The notes: generated by a model from the letters alone, not told the origin. DNA of 64,000 nt from Thiodiazotropha sp050291245 (GCA_050291245.1 JBNKJP010000023.1:62001-126000); one strand, 5' to 3'; positions 1 through 9,508 are shown, numbered from the stretch's first letter. Program-made: numbers and translations.

Positions 1-28
1 TGCCTTTTCAGAAATGGGCTTCAATGCT

Positions 29-385
29 ATGGATATCGTCTTCATACATGACTTGCGCGTCGATACGGTGATTGGCATCTACGACTGGGAGCGCGAGATC
101 AGACAAACCGTGGTGTTCGATCTGGAGATGGGGGCGGATATCGCGAAGGCGGCCCGGAGTGATGCCATCGAGGACACCCTGGACTACAAGGCGGTCAGCA
201 AGCGCCTGGTGGAATTCGTCAGGGGCAGTGAGTTTCAACTCGTTGAGACCCTGGCCGAGCGTTGTGCCGCCATTGTACTGGAGGAGTTTCAGGTCCCCTG
301 GGTGCGCCTGACCCTGAACAAGGTCGGGGCGGTCAGTGCTGCCCGTGATGTGGGTGTGACCATCGAGCGGGGGCAGCGTGACTGA
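29..385 (+). CDS. folB: Dihydroneopterin aldolase
   Basis: Converts 7,8-dihydroneopterin to 6-hydroxymethyl-dihydropterin and glycolaldehyde in folate synthesis, in the cytoplasm. The 118-residue protein opens MDIVFIHDLRVDTVIGIYDW, the standard FolB opening. It has the active-site Glu after YDW and the catalytic Lys in LNKVGAV near residue 100, and ends in the typical VGVTIERG. An in-frame ATG at 14 would add five residues. The ATG at 29 is chosen because family members begin at MDIVFI. Neither start has a clear Shine-Dalgarno. The 3' end overlaps folK, so the two are translationally coupled. Identity is secure. Confidence 0.95.
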   Translation: MDIVFIHDLRVDTVIGIYDWEREIRQTVVFDLEMGADIAKAARSDAIEDTLDYKAVSKRLVEFVRGSEFQLVETLAERCAAIVLEEFQVPWVRLTLNKVGAVSAARDVGVTIERGQRD

Positions 386-905
386 GCCGGTTGCCGTTCC
401 AGTGTGGTTGAGCCTGGGCAGCAATATCGAGCCGCGCAGCCATATTCCCCAGGCCTTGAAGGAGCTTGAGGAGGCATTCGGCAAGCTGACAGTCTCTCCG
501 GTCTACGAGAGCGAGGCGGTAGGTTTTCAGGGTGACAATTTTCTCAATCTGGTGGTGGGGTTGAGAACCTCTCTGGGGCCTCAAGCCCTGATGGAGCGGT
601 TGCGAGAGATCGAGGCGCTGCACGGGCGAAAACGGGATGCCAAGGGATTCAATTCGCGAACCCTGGATATCGACTTGCTGACCTATGCCGATCAGATCAT
701 CGACAGCGATACCCTGAAACTGCCCCGGGGCGAGATACTGGAATATGCCTTTGTGCTCCTGCCATTGGCCGAAGTGGCTGGTAACGAACGTCATCCGGTA
801 GAGGGAAAAACCTATCAGGAGCTTTGGGATTCATTCGACAGCGCTCTTCAACGTCTCTGGCCGGTCGAATTATTGGACCCACCCGGTCGAGACGGACCGC
901 TCTGA
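378..905 (+). CDS. folK: 2-amino-4-hydroxy-6-hydroxymethyldihydropteridine diphosphokinase (HPPK)
   Basis: Transfers pyrophosphate from ATP to 6-hydroxymethyl-dihydropterin, the step after FolB. The 175-residue protein carries the N-terminal LSLGSNIEPR motif and the HPPK signature with RTLDIDLL, whose Asp residues bind magnesium. Length is normal for a monofunctional enzyme. The start is GTG inside the folB 3' end (GTGACTGA), which puts the two genes in one coupled unit. The product feeds dihydropteroate synthase, which is not in this window. Confidence 0.95.
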   Translation: MTEPVAVPVWLSLGSNIEPRSHIPQALKELEEAFGKLTVSPVYESEAVGFQGDNFLNLVVGLRTSLGPQALMERLREIEALHGRKRDAKGFNSRTLDIDLLTYADQIIDSDTLKLPRGEILEYAFVLLPLAEVAGNERHPVEGKTYQELWDSFDSALQRLWPVELLDPPGRDGPL

Positions 906-1449
906 TATCGTGTTGATTTGGGAAAGAATTTCGTAGAGATGCGAGATTTTAAGGATGTCTGGGTGGGATGACGGGCGAAAAAAATCCCGGTACCCGTTCC
1001 GTGGGCACCAGGATCTTGCGTCGCACTGATTGGTTGGCAAATGGTATCAGTCCTGCACCTCCCTGTTCCTGTGCGTCGTCCCTGGCCTCCGTCTTTGCGA
1101 CAGGAATAGTCTATGGCAATAACCCTAGATAAGATGCAGGTTTGTTCTCATTTTTAAGTAGGATTTTTCTTACATGGAGGCGGTGGCTTGATTCCCGGGT
1201 GGCACATTTGAAACAATCCACCCTCGCAAATCGATTCCGCAGTTTTCGGGATCACGCCGCCCGTCGCAATCCGGGCCGGCAGATACAGATACGCTGTGTA
1301 ACCGCAGTCAGTGCCGATTGTGAGACGCCTGGCGATACCCGGCAAGTCTGGTACGGAAATATTTGACAAAGCTCGCATTTTTATAGGTTTTTTCACCCAA
1401 TGTGAGCGGCGGAACCAGTCACCTTACCGACCCAATGAGGATGTTTTTC
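906..1449. other. Long intergenic region upstream of the DUF1015 gene
   Basis: About 540 bp with no convincing gene. Short open frames here have no ribosome-binding site and no recognisable protein. An imperfect hairpin (GGTACCC paired with GGGCACC) lies near 989-1009. A possible promoter sits at the downstream end. I recognise no riboswitch or RNA gene, though the length would allow a small RNA or leader. Confidence 0.5.
1363..1389 (+). promoter_or_regulatory. Possible sigma70 promoter for the DUF1015 gene
   Basis: A perfect -35 box TTGACA at 1363-1368 is followed after about 15 bp by TAGGTT, a weak -10. It lies about 60 bp before the DUF1015 start. The short spacer and poor -10 keep confidence low. 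Confidence 0.35.
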
Positions 1450-2691
1450 ATGCCTTTGATCAGAGCCTTTCCCGGATTGAGACCCGCTGAGGGACGTGCC
1501 GCCGATGTGGCCGCGCCGCCTTACGATGTGATGAACGAGGCGGAAGCTCGGGAGATGGCGGAAGGCCGGCCCTGGAGTTTTCTGCATATCTCCCGGGCGG
1601 AAATCGACCTGTCACCGGGAACAGACCCCTATGCGCCGGAGGTTTATGCCAAGGCCGCGGAAAACCTGGCCAGAATGGAGCAGGAGGGTGTCCTGGTCCG
1701 TGACAGCCGTCCCTGTTATTACGTCTATCGGCTGACCATGGGACAGCACCAACAGACCGGTCTGGTGGCCGCCGCCTCGGTGGAGGCCTATGACCAGGAC
1801 CGGATCAAAAAGCATGAATTCACCCGTCCCGCCAAGGAGGATGACCGGGTGCGTCAGATCGATGCCCTGAATGCCCAAACCGGTCCGGTGTTCCTCGTTT
1901 ATCCCAGCACCCCGGATGTGGATGGGCAACTCAAGGCGGTAACCGGCGGCACCCCGGACATGGATGTGACCGCCGCGGAAGGTGTGCGTCATGAGATCTG
2001 GGTGCTGGATGAGCCCCAGGCAGTCCAGCGCCTGACCGACGCCTTTGATGCCATGTCGGCGCTCTATGTGGCGGACGGCCATCATCGTTCTGCGGCCGGA
2101 TCCCGGGTCGCTGCGGCACGCAAAGCCGCCAACCCGGAGCATACCGGGGACGAATCCTACAACTATTTTCTGAGCGTGATCTTTCCCCACAATCAGATGC
2201 AGATCCTCGACTACAACCGGGTGGTCAAGGATCTCAATGGCCTGGACAAGCCGGCGTTCCTGGACAGAGTAGCCGCCGAGTTTCAGGTTGAGGCCTGTGA
2301 CGAACCGGTCAAACCCGCGCAACCGGCGGAGTTCGGTATGTATCTGGACGGGCAGTGGTACCGGTTGCGTCTGGCCGGGGAGAAGGTTCCCGTCGACGAT
2401 CCGGTCGCCCGTCTGGATGTGAGTCTTCTGGCCGATCACCTGATCGATCCGATCCTGGGCATCAGCGATCCGAGGCGGGATGCTCGCATCGACTTCGTGG
2501 GGGGTATCCGCGGTCTGGGGGGATTGGAGAAGCGGGTGGACTCCGGGGAGATGACCGTGGCCTTCTCCCTGTTTCCCACCGGAATGGAGGATTTGATGGC
2601 AGTGGCCGACGCCGGTGAGGTCATGCCCCCGAAATCCACCTGGTTCGAACCGAAACTGGCCGACGGTCTGGTCAGTCACGTCCTGGATTGA
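1450..2691 (+). CDS. DUF1015 family protein
   Basis: A 413-residue member of the DUF1015 family (Pfam), whose biochemical role is not established. It opens MPLIRAFPGLRP and continues AAPPYDVM, both hallmark strings of the family. The central YVADGHHR motif near residue 218 is the most conserved part and looks like a metal or phosphate site, which is inference. No signal peptide or membrane segment is visible, so it is cytoplasmic. Further in-frame starts exist at 1402, 1435 and 1441. ATG 1450 is preferred because it matches the family start and has a GAGG about 10 bp upstream. It lies 21 bp before relA but shares no obvious function with it. Confidence 0.85.
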   Translation: MPLIRAFPGLRPAEGRAADVAAPPYDVMNEAEAREMAEGRPWSFLHISRAEIDLSPGTDPYAPEVYAKAAENLARMEQEGVLVRDSRPCYYVYRLTMGQHQQTGLVAAASVEAYDQDRIKKHEFTRPAKEDDRVRQIDALNAQTGPVFLVYPSTPDVDGQLKAVTGGTPDMDVTAAEGVRHEIWVLDEPQAVQRLTDAFDAMSALYVADGHHRSAAGSRVAAARKAANPEHTGDESYNYFLSVIFPHNQMQILDYNRVVKDLNGLDKPAFLDRVAAEFQVEACDEPVKPAQPAEFGMYLDGQWYRLRLAGEKVPVDDPVARLDVSLLADHLIDPILGISDPRRDARIDFVGGIRGLGGLEKRVDSGEMTVAFSLFPTGMEDLMAVADAGEVMPPKSTWFEPKLADGLVSHVLD

Positions 2692-2712
2692 GTTGATCCG
2701 CCGCGTCTGACA

Positions 2713-4917
2713 ATGGTTACCACCAACACCTCGCTGCCGGACGGTGCTACGATCGATGCGGCTGTCCTGGAAGAGTGGCTCACCCGCTTGCCGGATGAGT
2801 TCACGTCTGAGGATCGCGGATATCTGAAACAGGCCTCGGAATTCGCCCTGGGGGCCACCCCGGGGCGACTGGTGCTCAACGGGGAGTGCCAGCTACGACA
2901 TGCCCTGAGTGTGGCGGAGATCCTCGCCAATCTGCGCATGGATCGCGAGACCGTGGCTGCGGCGCTGCTACTGGGGGTGTTCCAGGATCCCGTCACGGAC
3001 GCGGCAAAACTCAAGCGCACCGTGGGTGACAACACCACCCGCATGGTCGAAGACCTGGGGCGTATCAATGCGTTGACGGATATCTCGACGGAGGTCTCAC
3101 CGGAAGACGAGCAGGAGCATGCGGAGAATCTCAGACGCCTGCTGTTGGGGATCGCCGAGGATGTCCGCGTCATCCTGGTGGTGGTGGCCGAACAGCTGCA
3201 TCTGATGCGTACCGCGCGTACCCTCACCCCCGAACTGCGCCATCGCCTGGCCAAGGAGACCCAGGACATCTATGCCCCCCTGGCTAATCGCCTGGGCATC
3301 TGGCAGATCAAATGGGAACTGGAGGATCTGGCGCTGCGATTCCTGCATCCGGAGGACTACAAACGCATCGCCAGCCAACTCGACGGGCGACGCGCCGACC
3401 GGGAGCAGTTCATCCATGAAGTGATCGCGCTGCTGCATGAGAAGTTCGCGGCGGCGGGCGTGCGGGCCGAGATCAGCGGTCGTCCGAAACACATCTACAG
3501 CATCTGGCGCAAAATGCAGCGCAAGGCCGTGGATATCGAACAGATCTTCGATCTCAGGGCGGTGCGCGTGCTGGTCGACGATATCGCCCAGTGCTATGCC
3601 GCGTTGGGCGTGGTACATGGACTTTGGAAGCACATTCCGGGTGAATTCGACGATTACATCGCCACCCCTAAAGCGAATTTCTACCGCTCGATCCATACCG
3701 CGGTCATCGGTCCCGAGGACAAGACCCTGGAGGTGCAGATCCGTACTCGGGAGATGCACTATCACAGCGAGTTGGGTGTGGCGGCGCACTGGCGTTACAA
3801 GGAGAACGCCAAGCAGGATGTGGATTTCGAACGGCGTATCGTGTGGATGCGCCAATGGCTGGAGAAGAAGGATGTCGGCGAGGATGCCAGCGACCTTCAG
3901 GATCTGTTCGAGCAGGACATGGAGGCCACCCGCATCTATGTCCTGACGCCCATGGGCAAGGTTGTGGAACTGCCCAAGGGCTCCACCCCCCTGGATTTCG
4001 CCTATGCCATCCATACCGACATCGGCCACCACTGCCGGGGCGCCCGGGTCGACGGGCACATCGTGCAGCTCAACCGGGCATTGCGCAGTGGCGAGACCAT
4101 TGAGATCCTGACCGCGAAAAACGGCACCCCGAGCCGGGACTGGATCAATCCCCACCTCGGCTATCTGCACAGCTCCAAGGCGCGCAATCGGGTCAAGCAG
4201 TGGTTCAAGCAGCTCGACTTCGAACACCATGTGGAGTTGGGTCGCAGCGCCCTGGAAAAGGAGATGACCCGCCTGTCGATTGGGGAAAAACCGAATCTGG
4301 AAAAGGTGGCCGCAAAACACAATCTGCAGCATGCGGATGATGTCTACGCCGCGATCGGACGGGGCGATCTCTCACCCATCCAGGTGGCCGGATTCGGTCA
4401 GCGGGAGAAACCGGCGCCCCGTTCCAGGCCGGTGCCTGTGACCTCGCACACCCACTCGGCCGGCAAGGGCGAGGTAGTGGTTGATGGTGTGGATGACCTC
4501 CTGACCAGCATCGCCCGATGCTGTAAACCTGTACCCCCCGACCCGATTACCGGATATGTGACCCGGGGACGGGGGGTCACCATCCATCGCAGGGACTGTC
4601 CCAACATCCGTTCCCTGCAGGGTGATGAACGGGAACGTCTGATCGAAGTGCACTGGGGCGATGAGCAGGCTAAGAGTCAGTATGCGGTCGATTTCATGGT
4701 GGTAGCCCACGACCGCAAGGGCCTGCTGCGGGACATCTCCGGCATCCTCACCAATGAGGATGTGGACGTCATCGGCGTCAACACCAACAGCGATCGCCGT
4801 ACGGATACCGCGACCATGCGCTTTACGGTCGAGGTGGATGATATGAAACAACTGAGCCGGCTCTTGTCAAAAGTTGAACAACTGCCTGACGTCAATCTTG
4901 TGAAACGGTTAATATAA
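2713..4917 (+). CDS. relA: GTP pyrophosphokinase RelA, (p)ppGpp synthetase
   Basis: Ribosome-associated stringent-response enzyme making (p)ppGpp from ATP and GTP or GDP. The 734 residues follow the RelA order: a degenerate HD hydrolase domain, a synthetase domain (ISGRPKHIYSIWRKMQ, FDLRAVRVLV), TGS (IYVLTPMGKVVELPKGSTPL), helical and zinc-finger regions (RCCKPVPPDPITGY), and a C-terminal ACT domain. Where bifunctional SpoT enzymes have the catalytic His-Asp in AALLHDV, this protein reads LLLGVF. Hydrolysis is therefore expected to be lost, which marks it as RelA rather than SpoT or Rel. A separate hydrolase must exist elsewhere. The ATG has only a weak Shine-Dalgarno. Confidence 0.95.
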   Translation: MVTTNTSLPDGATIDAAVLEEWLTRLPDEFTSEDRGYLKQASEFALGATPGRLVLNGECQLRHALSVAEILANLRMDRETVAAALLLGVFQDPVTDAAKLKRTVGDNTTRMVEDLGRINALTDISTEVSPEDEQEHAENLRRLLLGIAEDVRVILVVVAEQLHLMRTARTLTPELRHRLAKETQDIYAPLANRLGIWQIKWELEDLALRFLHPEDYKRIASQLDGRRADREQFIHEVIALLHEKFAAAGVRAEISGRPKHIYSIWRKMQRKAVDIEQIFDLRAVRVLVDDIAQCYAALGVVHGLWKHIPGEFDDYIATPKANFYRSIHTAVIGPEDKTLEVQIRTREMHYHSELGVAAHWRYKENAKQDVDFERRIVWMRQWLEKKDVGEDASDLQDLFEQDMEATRIYVLTPMGKVVELPKGSTPLDFAYAIHTDIGHHCRGARVDGHIVQLNRALRSGETIEILTAKNGTPSRDWINPHLGYLHSSKARNRVKQWFKQLDFEHHVELGRSALEKEMTRLSIGEKPNLEKVAAKHNLQHADDVYAAIGRGDLSPIQVAGFGQREKPAPRSRPVPVTSHTHSAGKGEVVVDGVDDLLTSIARCCKPVPPDPITGYVTRGRGVTIHRRDCPNIRSLQGDERERLIEVHWGDEQAKSQYAVDFMVVAHDRKGLLRDISGILTNEDVDVIGVNTNSDRRTDTATMRFTVEVDDMKQLSRLLSKVEQLPDVNLVKRLI

Positions 4918-4918
4918 G

Positions 4919-4945
4919 CACTCGGGCCCGGGAAAGGGTCGAGTG
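4919..4945 (+). terminator. Weak hairpin after relA
   Basis: CACTCG at 4919-4924 pairs with CGAGTG at 4940-4945, directly after the relA stop. There is no immediate T-run. The nearest T-rich stretch is about 60 bp downstream, so this may be a weak terminator or just an mRNA 3' structure. Confidence 0.25.
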
Positions 4946-5039
4946 TCGACGGATTGCCAGCAAGTGTCGTCAGGTCTAAACTAAGATACTGTTATTTTGT
5001 GTATTTTTTCCAAGCCATCTGAACTGCGTAGCACCGCTC

Positions 5040-6137
5040 TTGAGTGACAAGACACCAAAGATCAATCTCCTGGATCTCGACCGCAAGGCGATCGAGGCCC
5101 TGTTCGTGGAACTGGGCTCCAAGGCCTTCCATGGGCGTAATGTATTCAAATGGATACACAAACACGGCGTCACCGAGTTTGAGGCGATGACAGACATCTC
5201 AAAACGCCTGCGCGAGCAGCTGATGTCCCTCGCCGAGATCCGATTGCCTGAACTTGTATTAGAGCAACCGGCCCGGGACGGTACCCGCAAGTGGCTGCTC
5301 GAACTACAGGACGGACAACGAATCGAGACGGTGCTGATTCCCGATGACGGGCGCAACACCCTGTGTGTCTCCTCCCAGGTCGGCTGCGCCCTGGACTGTG
5401 CCTTCTGCTCCACCGCCCGGCAGGGTTTCAACCGCAACCTGAGCGTGGCCGAGATCATCGGCCAGGTCTGGGTGGCGAGCCGTGAACTGGGCCAGGCCCC
5501 CAGCAATATCGTGATGATGGGCATGGGCGAGCCGCTGGCCAATCTCGAGGCGGTGATCACCGCGATGGATATCATGCAGGATGATTTCGCCTACATGGTT
5601 TCCAAGTATCGGGTCACCGTGAGCACCTCGGGGATTGTGCCCGCGCTGAAACGTCTGCGGGAGGTCTGCGACATCAGCCTCGCGGTATCCCTGCATGCCC
5701 CGGACAATGCCTTGCGGGATCTGCTGGTGCCGATCAACCGCAAGTATCCCCTGGAAGAATTGATCCCCGCATGTCGGGAATTCGTGGCTGACGACAAACG
5801 TCGCAAGGTGACTTGGGAATACGTGATGCTGGATGGCGTCAATGACAGTCTTCAACACGCCAAGGCCTTGATTCGCCTGCTGGAGGGGACGCCTTCCAAG
5901 GTCAACCTGATCCCCTTCAACCCTTTTCCCGGCACCGACTACCGCGCCTCTCCCCTGGAGCGGGTCGAGGCTTTCCGTATGCGTCTGAAACGCTCCGGAA
6001 TCATCGCCACGACACGCAAGACCCGGGGGGATGACATCGATGCGGCCTGCGGGCAACTGGTGGGCAAGGTCAGGGATCGCAGTAGTCGACAATTGCGCTC
6101 ATCTGTGGCAGTAACTCTCAAACAGGGTGTTTCATGA
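5040..6137 (+). CDS. rlmN: Dual-specificity 23S rRNA (A2503-C2)/tRNA (A37-C2) methyltransferase RlmN
   Basis: Radical SAM enzyme that methylates C2 of A2503 in 23S rRNA and of A37 in some tRNAs. The 365 residues include the cluster motif CALDCAFC (CxxxCxxC), the MMGMGEPLAN segment and the conserved C-terminal RGDDIDAACGQL, whose Cys is the catalytic residue that resolves the methylated intermediate. The call uses a TTG start, since no upstream ATG fits and the protein then aligns with the family opening KINLLDL. The 3' end overlaps pilW by 4 bp (ATGA). The order rlmN-pilW-rodZ is conserved in gammaproteobacteria. Confidence 0.95.
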   Translation: MSDKTPKINLLDLDRKAIEALFVELGSKAFHGRNVFKWIHKHGVTEFEAMTDISKRLREQLMSLAEIRLPELVLEQPARDGTRKWLLELQDGQRIETVLIPDDGRNTLCVSSQVGCALDCAFCSTARQGFNRNLSVAEIIGQVWVASRELGQAPSNIVMMGMGEPLANLEAVITAMDIMQDDFAYMVSKYRVTVSTSGIVPALKRLREVCDISLAVSLHAPDNALRDLLVPINRKYPLEELIPACREFVADDKRRKVTWEYVMLDGVNDSLQHAKALIRLLEGTPSKVNLIPFNPFPGTDYRASPLERVEAFRMRLKRSGIIATTRKTRGDDIDAACGQLVGKVRDRSSRQLRSSVAVTLKQGVS

Positions 6138-6922
6138 AATTACGAATCGGATGGCGGGGATTCTCCGGACTTGTACTGACTGTCATGCTGTCGGCGTGCG
6201 CTACGCAAGGCGGTATGTCCGACGCGACCGGCAGTCTCGGGGCCGAAAAGAAAAACAGTCCGGCCAAGATCTATGTGGAAATGGGCATGGCCTACATGCG
6301 GGACAATCGCAACGCGGTCGCTTTGAAAAAACTCAAGAAGGCCATTGAGGTCGATGACAGTTACGCCGATGCGCACAATGTGATCGCCATCCTCTACGAA
6401 AAGCTTGGAGAGGGCGATCTGGCGGGGAAACACTACGATCGCGCGGTGGCTCTGGATGCCAAAGACCCGTTTATTCGCAATGCCCGCGGCAGCTATTCCT
6501 GCCGCCGAGGTCGTTTCGAGGCCGCCAACCAGGATTTCGAACGCGCCCTGTCCAACCCGCTCTATCCCACGCCCTGGGTGGCCTTGACCAATGCGGGTTT
6601 GTGCACCGAACGGCAAGGCAAGATCGACATGGCGGAAAACTACTATCGGCGTGCTCTCACGGCGAATTCGAAATATGCCCCCGCACTCATCCAGATGGCG
6701 GGTATCTCTCTGGGACAGAAGAACTACATGTCCGCGCGGGCCTACCTGGAACGTTATCATGGCATATCCCAGCCCAATGCGGCCTCACTTCTGCTGGGTA
6801 TCCGTATCGAGCGCAATCTGAATGATCTGGCCAAGGCGGGTGAGTATCGGGACCGTCTCCTGAAAGACTTTCCGGATTCCCCGGAGATCCAGTCACTCAA
6901 CCAAATGGAAAGATCGCAATAA
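6134..6922 (+). CDS. pilW: Type IV pilus biogenesis/stability lipoprotein PilW (PilF), TPR protein
   Basis: Outer-membrane pilotin-type lipoprotein that helps the PilQ secretin assemble in type IV pilus systems. The 262-residue product begins with a lipoprotein signal ending in LSAC, so Cys22 should be acylated. About six TPR units follow from residue 50 (for example AYMRDNRNAVALKKLKKAIE). The start codon overlaps the rlmN stop, and its own stop overlaps the rodZ ATG, which indicates tight co-translation. Assignment rests on synteny plus the TPR lipoprotein architecture. Confidence 0.9.
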   Translation: MKLRIGWRGFSGLVLTVMLSACATQGGMSDATGSLGAEKKNSPAKIYVEMGMAYMRDNRNAVALKKLKKAIEVDDSYADAHNVIAILYEKLGEGDLAGKHYDRAVALDAKDPFIRNARGSYSCRRGRFEAANQDFERALSNPLYPTPWVALTNAGLCTERQGKIDMAENYYRRALTANSKYAPALIQMAGISLGQKNYMSARAYLERYHGISQPNAASLLLGIRIERNLNDLAKAGEYRDRLLKDFPDSPEIQSLNQMERSQ

Positions 6923-7905
6923 TGGTCTCGAATCAGGCTGAGCACGAAGCGGTAAGCGTATCCCAGCAGGGCCCGGGTTCACTGTTGGCGCGAAGCCGAA
7001 ACAACCAGGGACTCAATCTCTCCGAGGTGGCGGCCCGACTGCATCTCACCTCGGCGGTGGTCAAGTCTCTCGAAGCGGATGATTACGAGCGGCTGCCGAA
7101 ACCCGTGTTCGTCAAGGGGTACCTGAGAAACTACGCCCGACTTCTGGGATTGAACGAAGAAGCGGTCGTTGCCGATTATCAGAAACTGCTACCCGAGGAT
7201 CAGGATACCTCGGTAAATGTGGCCCCGGTGAGAAGAGACAAGGCCCACAAATCCCTGCACAGCGGATCCGGCATCATGCGGTTGTTCACCTGGGGAATCG
7301 TACTGATTCTCGCGGGGATGTTGTTTTTCTGGTGGCAGACCCGCTCGGAACTGGAGGATGTCGCCCCGGTGGCAAGTCCCGCCGATCCGCTCACCCATAG
7401 CAGCGATGAACCGGAAATCCCGGAGCCGTTTGCGGGACCGTCGAGTGGAGATTCGGCGGCGGTGCGGACAGACGTCACCCAGCCTCCTGAGTTTGAGCCC
7501 ATCGAAGTGATCGAGGTCATACCGGTCGAGGAAGAGGCCTTGTCCGAACAGGCCATCCTGGCCCCTGAACCGGTTCCCGAGCCTTCTGTAGAGCCGCAGC
7601 CGGCACCGGTCGCGGAACCGCTTTCGACCCCGCCGCCCACTGCGGCGGGAACCCCGAAAACCCTGGTATTCAGTTTCAACGCGCCCTGCTGGACAGAAGT
7701 TCGCGACCGGGACGGTAAGGTGCGCATGATCGGCGAGATGCAACCCAATACGGTGCGCCGACTCAGCAGCGAGTATGGCCCCTTCAGTGTGGTGCTCGGA
7801 GATGTGAATGCAGTGACCCTCACCGTGGGTGGCAAAGCCTATAACCTCAAGGGCCGTACCCGGGGCAAGGTGTTGCGGTTTACCCTCGATCCGGCTGCTG
7901 AATAG
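6922..7905 (+). CDS. rodZ: Cell-shape protein RodZ (HTH_25 and DUF4115 domains)
   Basis: Bitopic inner-membrane protein that links cytoplasmic MreB filaments to periplasmic wall synthesis. The 327 residues contain an N-terminal Xre-like helix-turn-helix (LNLSEVAARLHLTSAVVKSLEADDYERLP) split here by family convention at about residues 30-60, and a membrane segment near residues 115-135. A long Pro/Glu-rich periplasmic linker follows, then a C-terminal DUF4115 beta domain with CWTEVRDRDG. ATG overlaps the pilW stop by one base. In most gammaproteobacteria ispG would follow. Here the next gene converges from the opposite strand. Confidence 0.9.
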   Translation: MVSNQAEHEAVSVSQQGPGSLLARSRNNQGLNLSEVAARLHLTSAVVKSLEADDYERLPKPVFVKGYLRNYARLLGLNEEAVVADYQKLLPEDQDTSVNVAPVRRDKAHKSLHSGSGIMRLFTWGIVLILAGMLFFWWQTRSELEDVAPVASPADPLTHSSDEPEIPEPFAGPSSGDSAAVRTDVTQPPEFEPIEVIEVIPVEEEALSEQAILAPEPVPEPSVEPQPAPVAEPLSTPPPTAAGTPKTLVFSFNAPCWTEVRDRDGKVRMIGEMQPNTVRRLSSEYGPFSVVLGDVNAVTLTVGGKAYNLKGRTRGKVLRFTLDPAAE

Positions 7906-7976
7906 CCTGCTCTACCGATCTGACGGTTATCACCAAGATACCGGGGTAGTTGGGTAATCACCGCCCTAGATCCTGC

Positions 7977-8756
7977 TTACTCTTCCGCCTCATGGGGATG
8001 ATCCTCTTGTTCCAATGATGCGCTCTCATGGGTGTGTAACAGATCACTCTTGGAATGGATATGCCAATGGGAATGGGTGTGGTGGTGAGGGTGTTCGTGC
8101 CATACGGCATCATGCAGTTGGCCATCGCGCAATAACACAACACGAGTCGACAGCCGTTCGATCAGTCGCCGGTCATGGGAGATGAACAGCATGGCCTGGG
8201 GAAGGTGTTCCAGATGATCCACCAGGCGTTTTTCCGTGGTTTCGTCCAATCCGGTCGTGGGTTCGTCGAGTAGCAAGACTTCCGGCTGCATGGATAACAC
8301 CGTCGCCAGGGAAACGAGCCGTTTTTCACCCCCGGAGAGTTTGCGGGTGACCCGGTGCCCCATGCGATCCAATCCCAGGGTGATCAGGGTGTCCTGGGCG
8401 ATTTTCAACGCCTCATTCCGGCTGTGTCCCTGATTCAGGGGGCCAAAGGCGACGTCTTCCAGGACGGTAGGGCAGAACAGCTGATCATCCGAATCCTGGA
8501 ACAACAGGCCGGTGCGCAGGCGTATCTCATGAAAATCCCGTTCCTCCCGACGGGCTTGACGGTAGGCCCGAATACTGCCCTGGGTGGGTTTGAACAACCC
8601 CACCATCAATTGCAGCAAGGTCGATTTGCCAGCGCCATTCGCGCCTACCAGGGCAACCCGTTCTCCCGGGTGCAGGGTGAAATTCAGCGACTTCAATACG
8701 TCGTGTCCCGGGTATCCGAAGGAGATGTTATCGAGTTCGAAAAGCGGTGTGTTCAC
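7977..8756 (-). CDS. cbiO: ECF-type nickel/cobalt transporter ATPase (CbiO/NikO)
   Basis: Energising ATPase of an energy-coupling-factor nickel or cobalt importer. The 259 residues have Walker A (GANGAGKST), the signature LSGGEKR, Walker B LLLDEP and an H-loop FISHDRR. The C-terminus carries a His-rich tail rich in HxH pairs (about residues 220-245), probably metal binding, which is unusual for an ABC subunit. The open frame extends further upstream, but GTG at 8756 overlaps the cbiQ stop as GTGA, and the longer form would overlap cbiQ by over 120 bp. It is the last gene of the cassette. Nickel rather than cobalt is inferred from the adjacent nikR. Confidence 0.9.
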   Translation of the reverse strand: MNTPLFELDNISFGYPGHDVLKSLNFTLHPGERVALVGANGAGKSTLLQLMVGLFKPTQGSIRAYRQARREERDFHEIRLRTGLLFQDSDDQLFCPTVLEDVAFGPLNQGHSRNEALKIAQDTLITLGLDRMGHRVTRKLSGGEKRLVSLATVLSMQPEVLLLDEPTTGLDETTEKRLVDHLEHLPQAMLFISHDRRLIERLSTRVVLLRDGQLHDAVWHEHPHHHTHSHWHIHSKSDLLHTHESASLEQEDHPHEAEE

Positions 8757-9508
8757 GGGATCTGGTCTATCATCAGCAATGCCCCAAGCAGTATAACCGC
8801 CAACAAGGCAAAACCACTGTCCGCCCGGTGCCATGGATAGTCTTCCAGAAGATAGAAACGACCCTGGAATCCCCGGCATTTCATGGCTGCTAGGATCCGC
8901 TCCGCCCGTTCGAGGCTGCGTACCAGGAGCATTCCTATGAGCCAGCCGAAGCTCTGCCAGGTGTGAAGATTGCTGCGGGCACGGAAGCCTCTGACCCGCA
9001 TCGCCTGGCGAAGACCCGCGAACTCCTCCTGCAAGACGCCCAGATAGCGTACCGTGAATAACAGGAGATGAACCAGTTTGTCAGGCAACCGCAATTTCGC
9101 CAGGGCATGGCCGAGGACAACGGGTTCCAGGGTGCCGATGAGTGATAGCAGGGTAAGCGCCACCGCGTTGGCTTTGAGTAGAATGGTCATCGCCTGCCAC
9201 ACGCCTTCTTCGCTGAACGGGAAAGGCCCCAGGGAACCTAGGGGATGTCCTGGGACACTGAAAGGCATGAGCAGCAGCAGTATCCCCATAAACCCCTCCA
9301 GGGCGAGAAGTCTGCGCATCAGCAGGCGGGGCGTCAGTCCCGCGGAAAGCGCCAGTCCTACGCTCAACCCCAGTGTCATGAGCAGCGCTGTGATGTGGGT
9401 CAGGTTAACGGTTATCAGCGCAGCGAGGAGTGCGGTGACGATGCGAAGACGTGGCTCCCTTTGGGTCAGCCAGTTCTCGGAGGCACCCAGGGAAAACAGC
9501 TCTGTCAC
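8753..9508 (-). CDS. cbiQ: ECF-type nickel/cobalt transporter transmembrane protein (CbiQ/NikQ)
   Basis: T-component that couples the CbiO ATPase to the substrate-binding CbiM. The 251-residue protein has five to six hydrophobic segments and the two cytoplasmic coupling motifs typical of CbiQ: MRVRGF near residue 165 and MKCRGF near 205 (Ala-Arg-Gly type). An upstream ATG at 9541 is possible, but GTG 9508 overlaps the preceding stop as GTGA, the same arrangement seen at the cbiQ-cbiO junction, so it is preferred. Located in the inner membrane. Confidence 0.9.
   Translation of the reverse strand: MTELFSLGASENWLTQREPRLRIVTALLAALITVNLTHITALLMTLGLSVGLALSAGLTPRLLMRRLLALEGFMGILLLLMPFSVPGHPLGSLGPFPFSEEGVWQAMTILLKANAVALTLLSLIGTLEPVVLGHALAKLRLPDKLVHLLLFTVRYLGVLQEEFAGLRQAMRVRGFRARSNLHTWQSFGWLIGMLLVRSLERAERILAAMKCRGFQGRFYLLEDYPWHRADSGFALLAVILLGALLMIDQIP

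Noticed and set aside
1142..1366. 74-codon open frame in the gap before the DUF1015 gene
   Set aside because: It needs a TTG start, has no Shine-Dalgarno, is Arg-rich without domain likeness, and sits in apparently non-coding sequence.
3097..4332. 411-codon antisense frame within relA
   Set aside because: Shadow of the relA codon pattern. RelA itself is unmistakable on the other strand.
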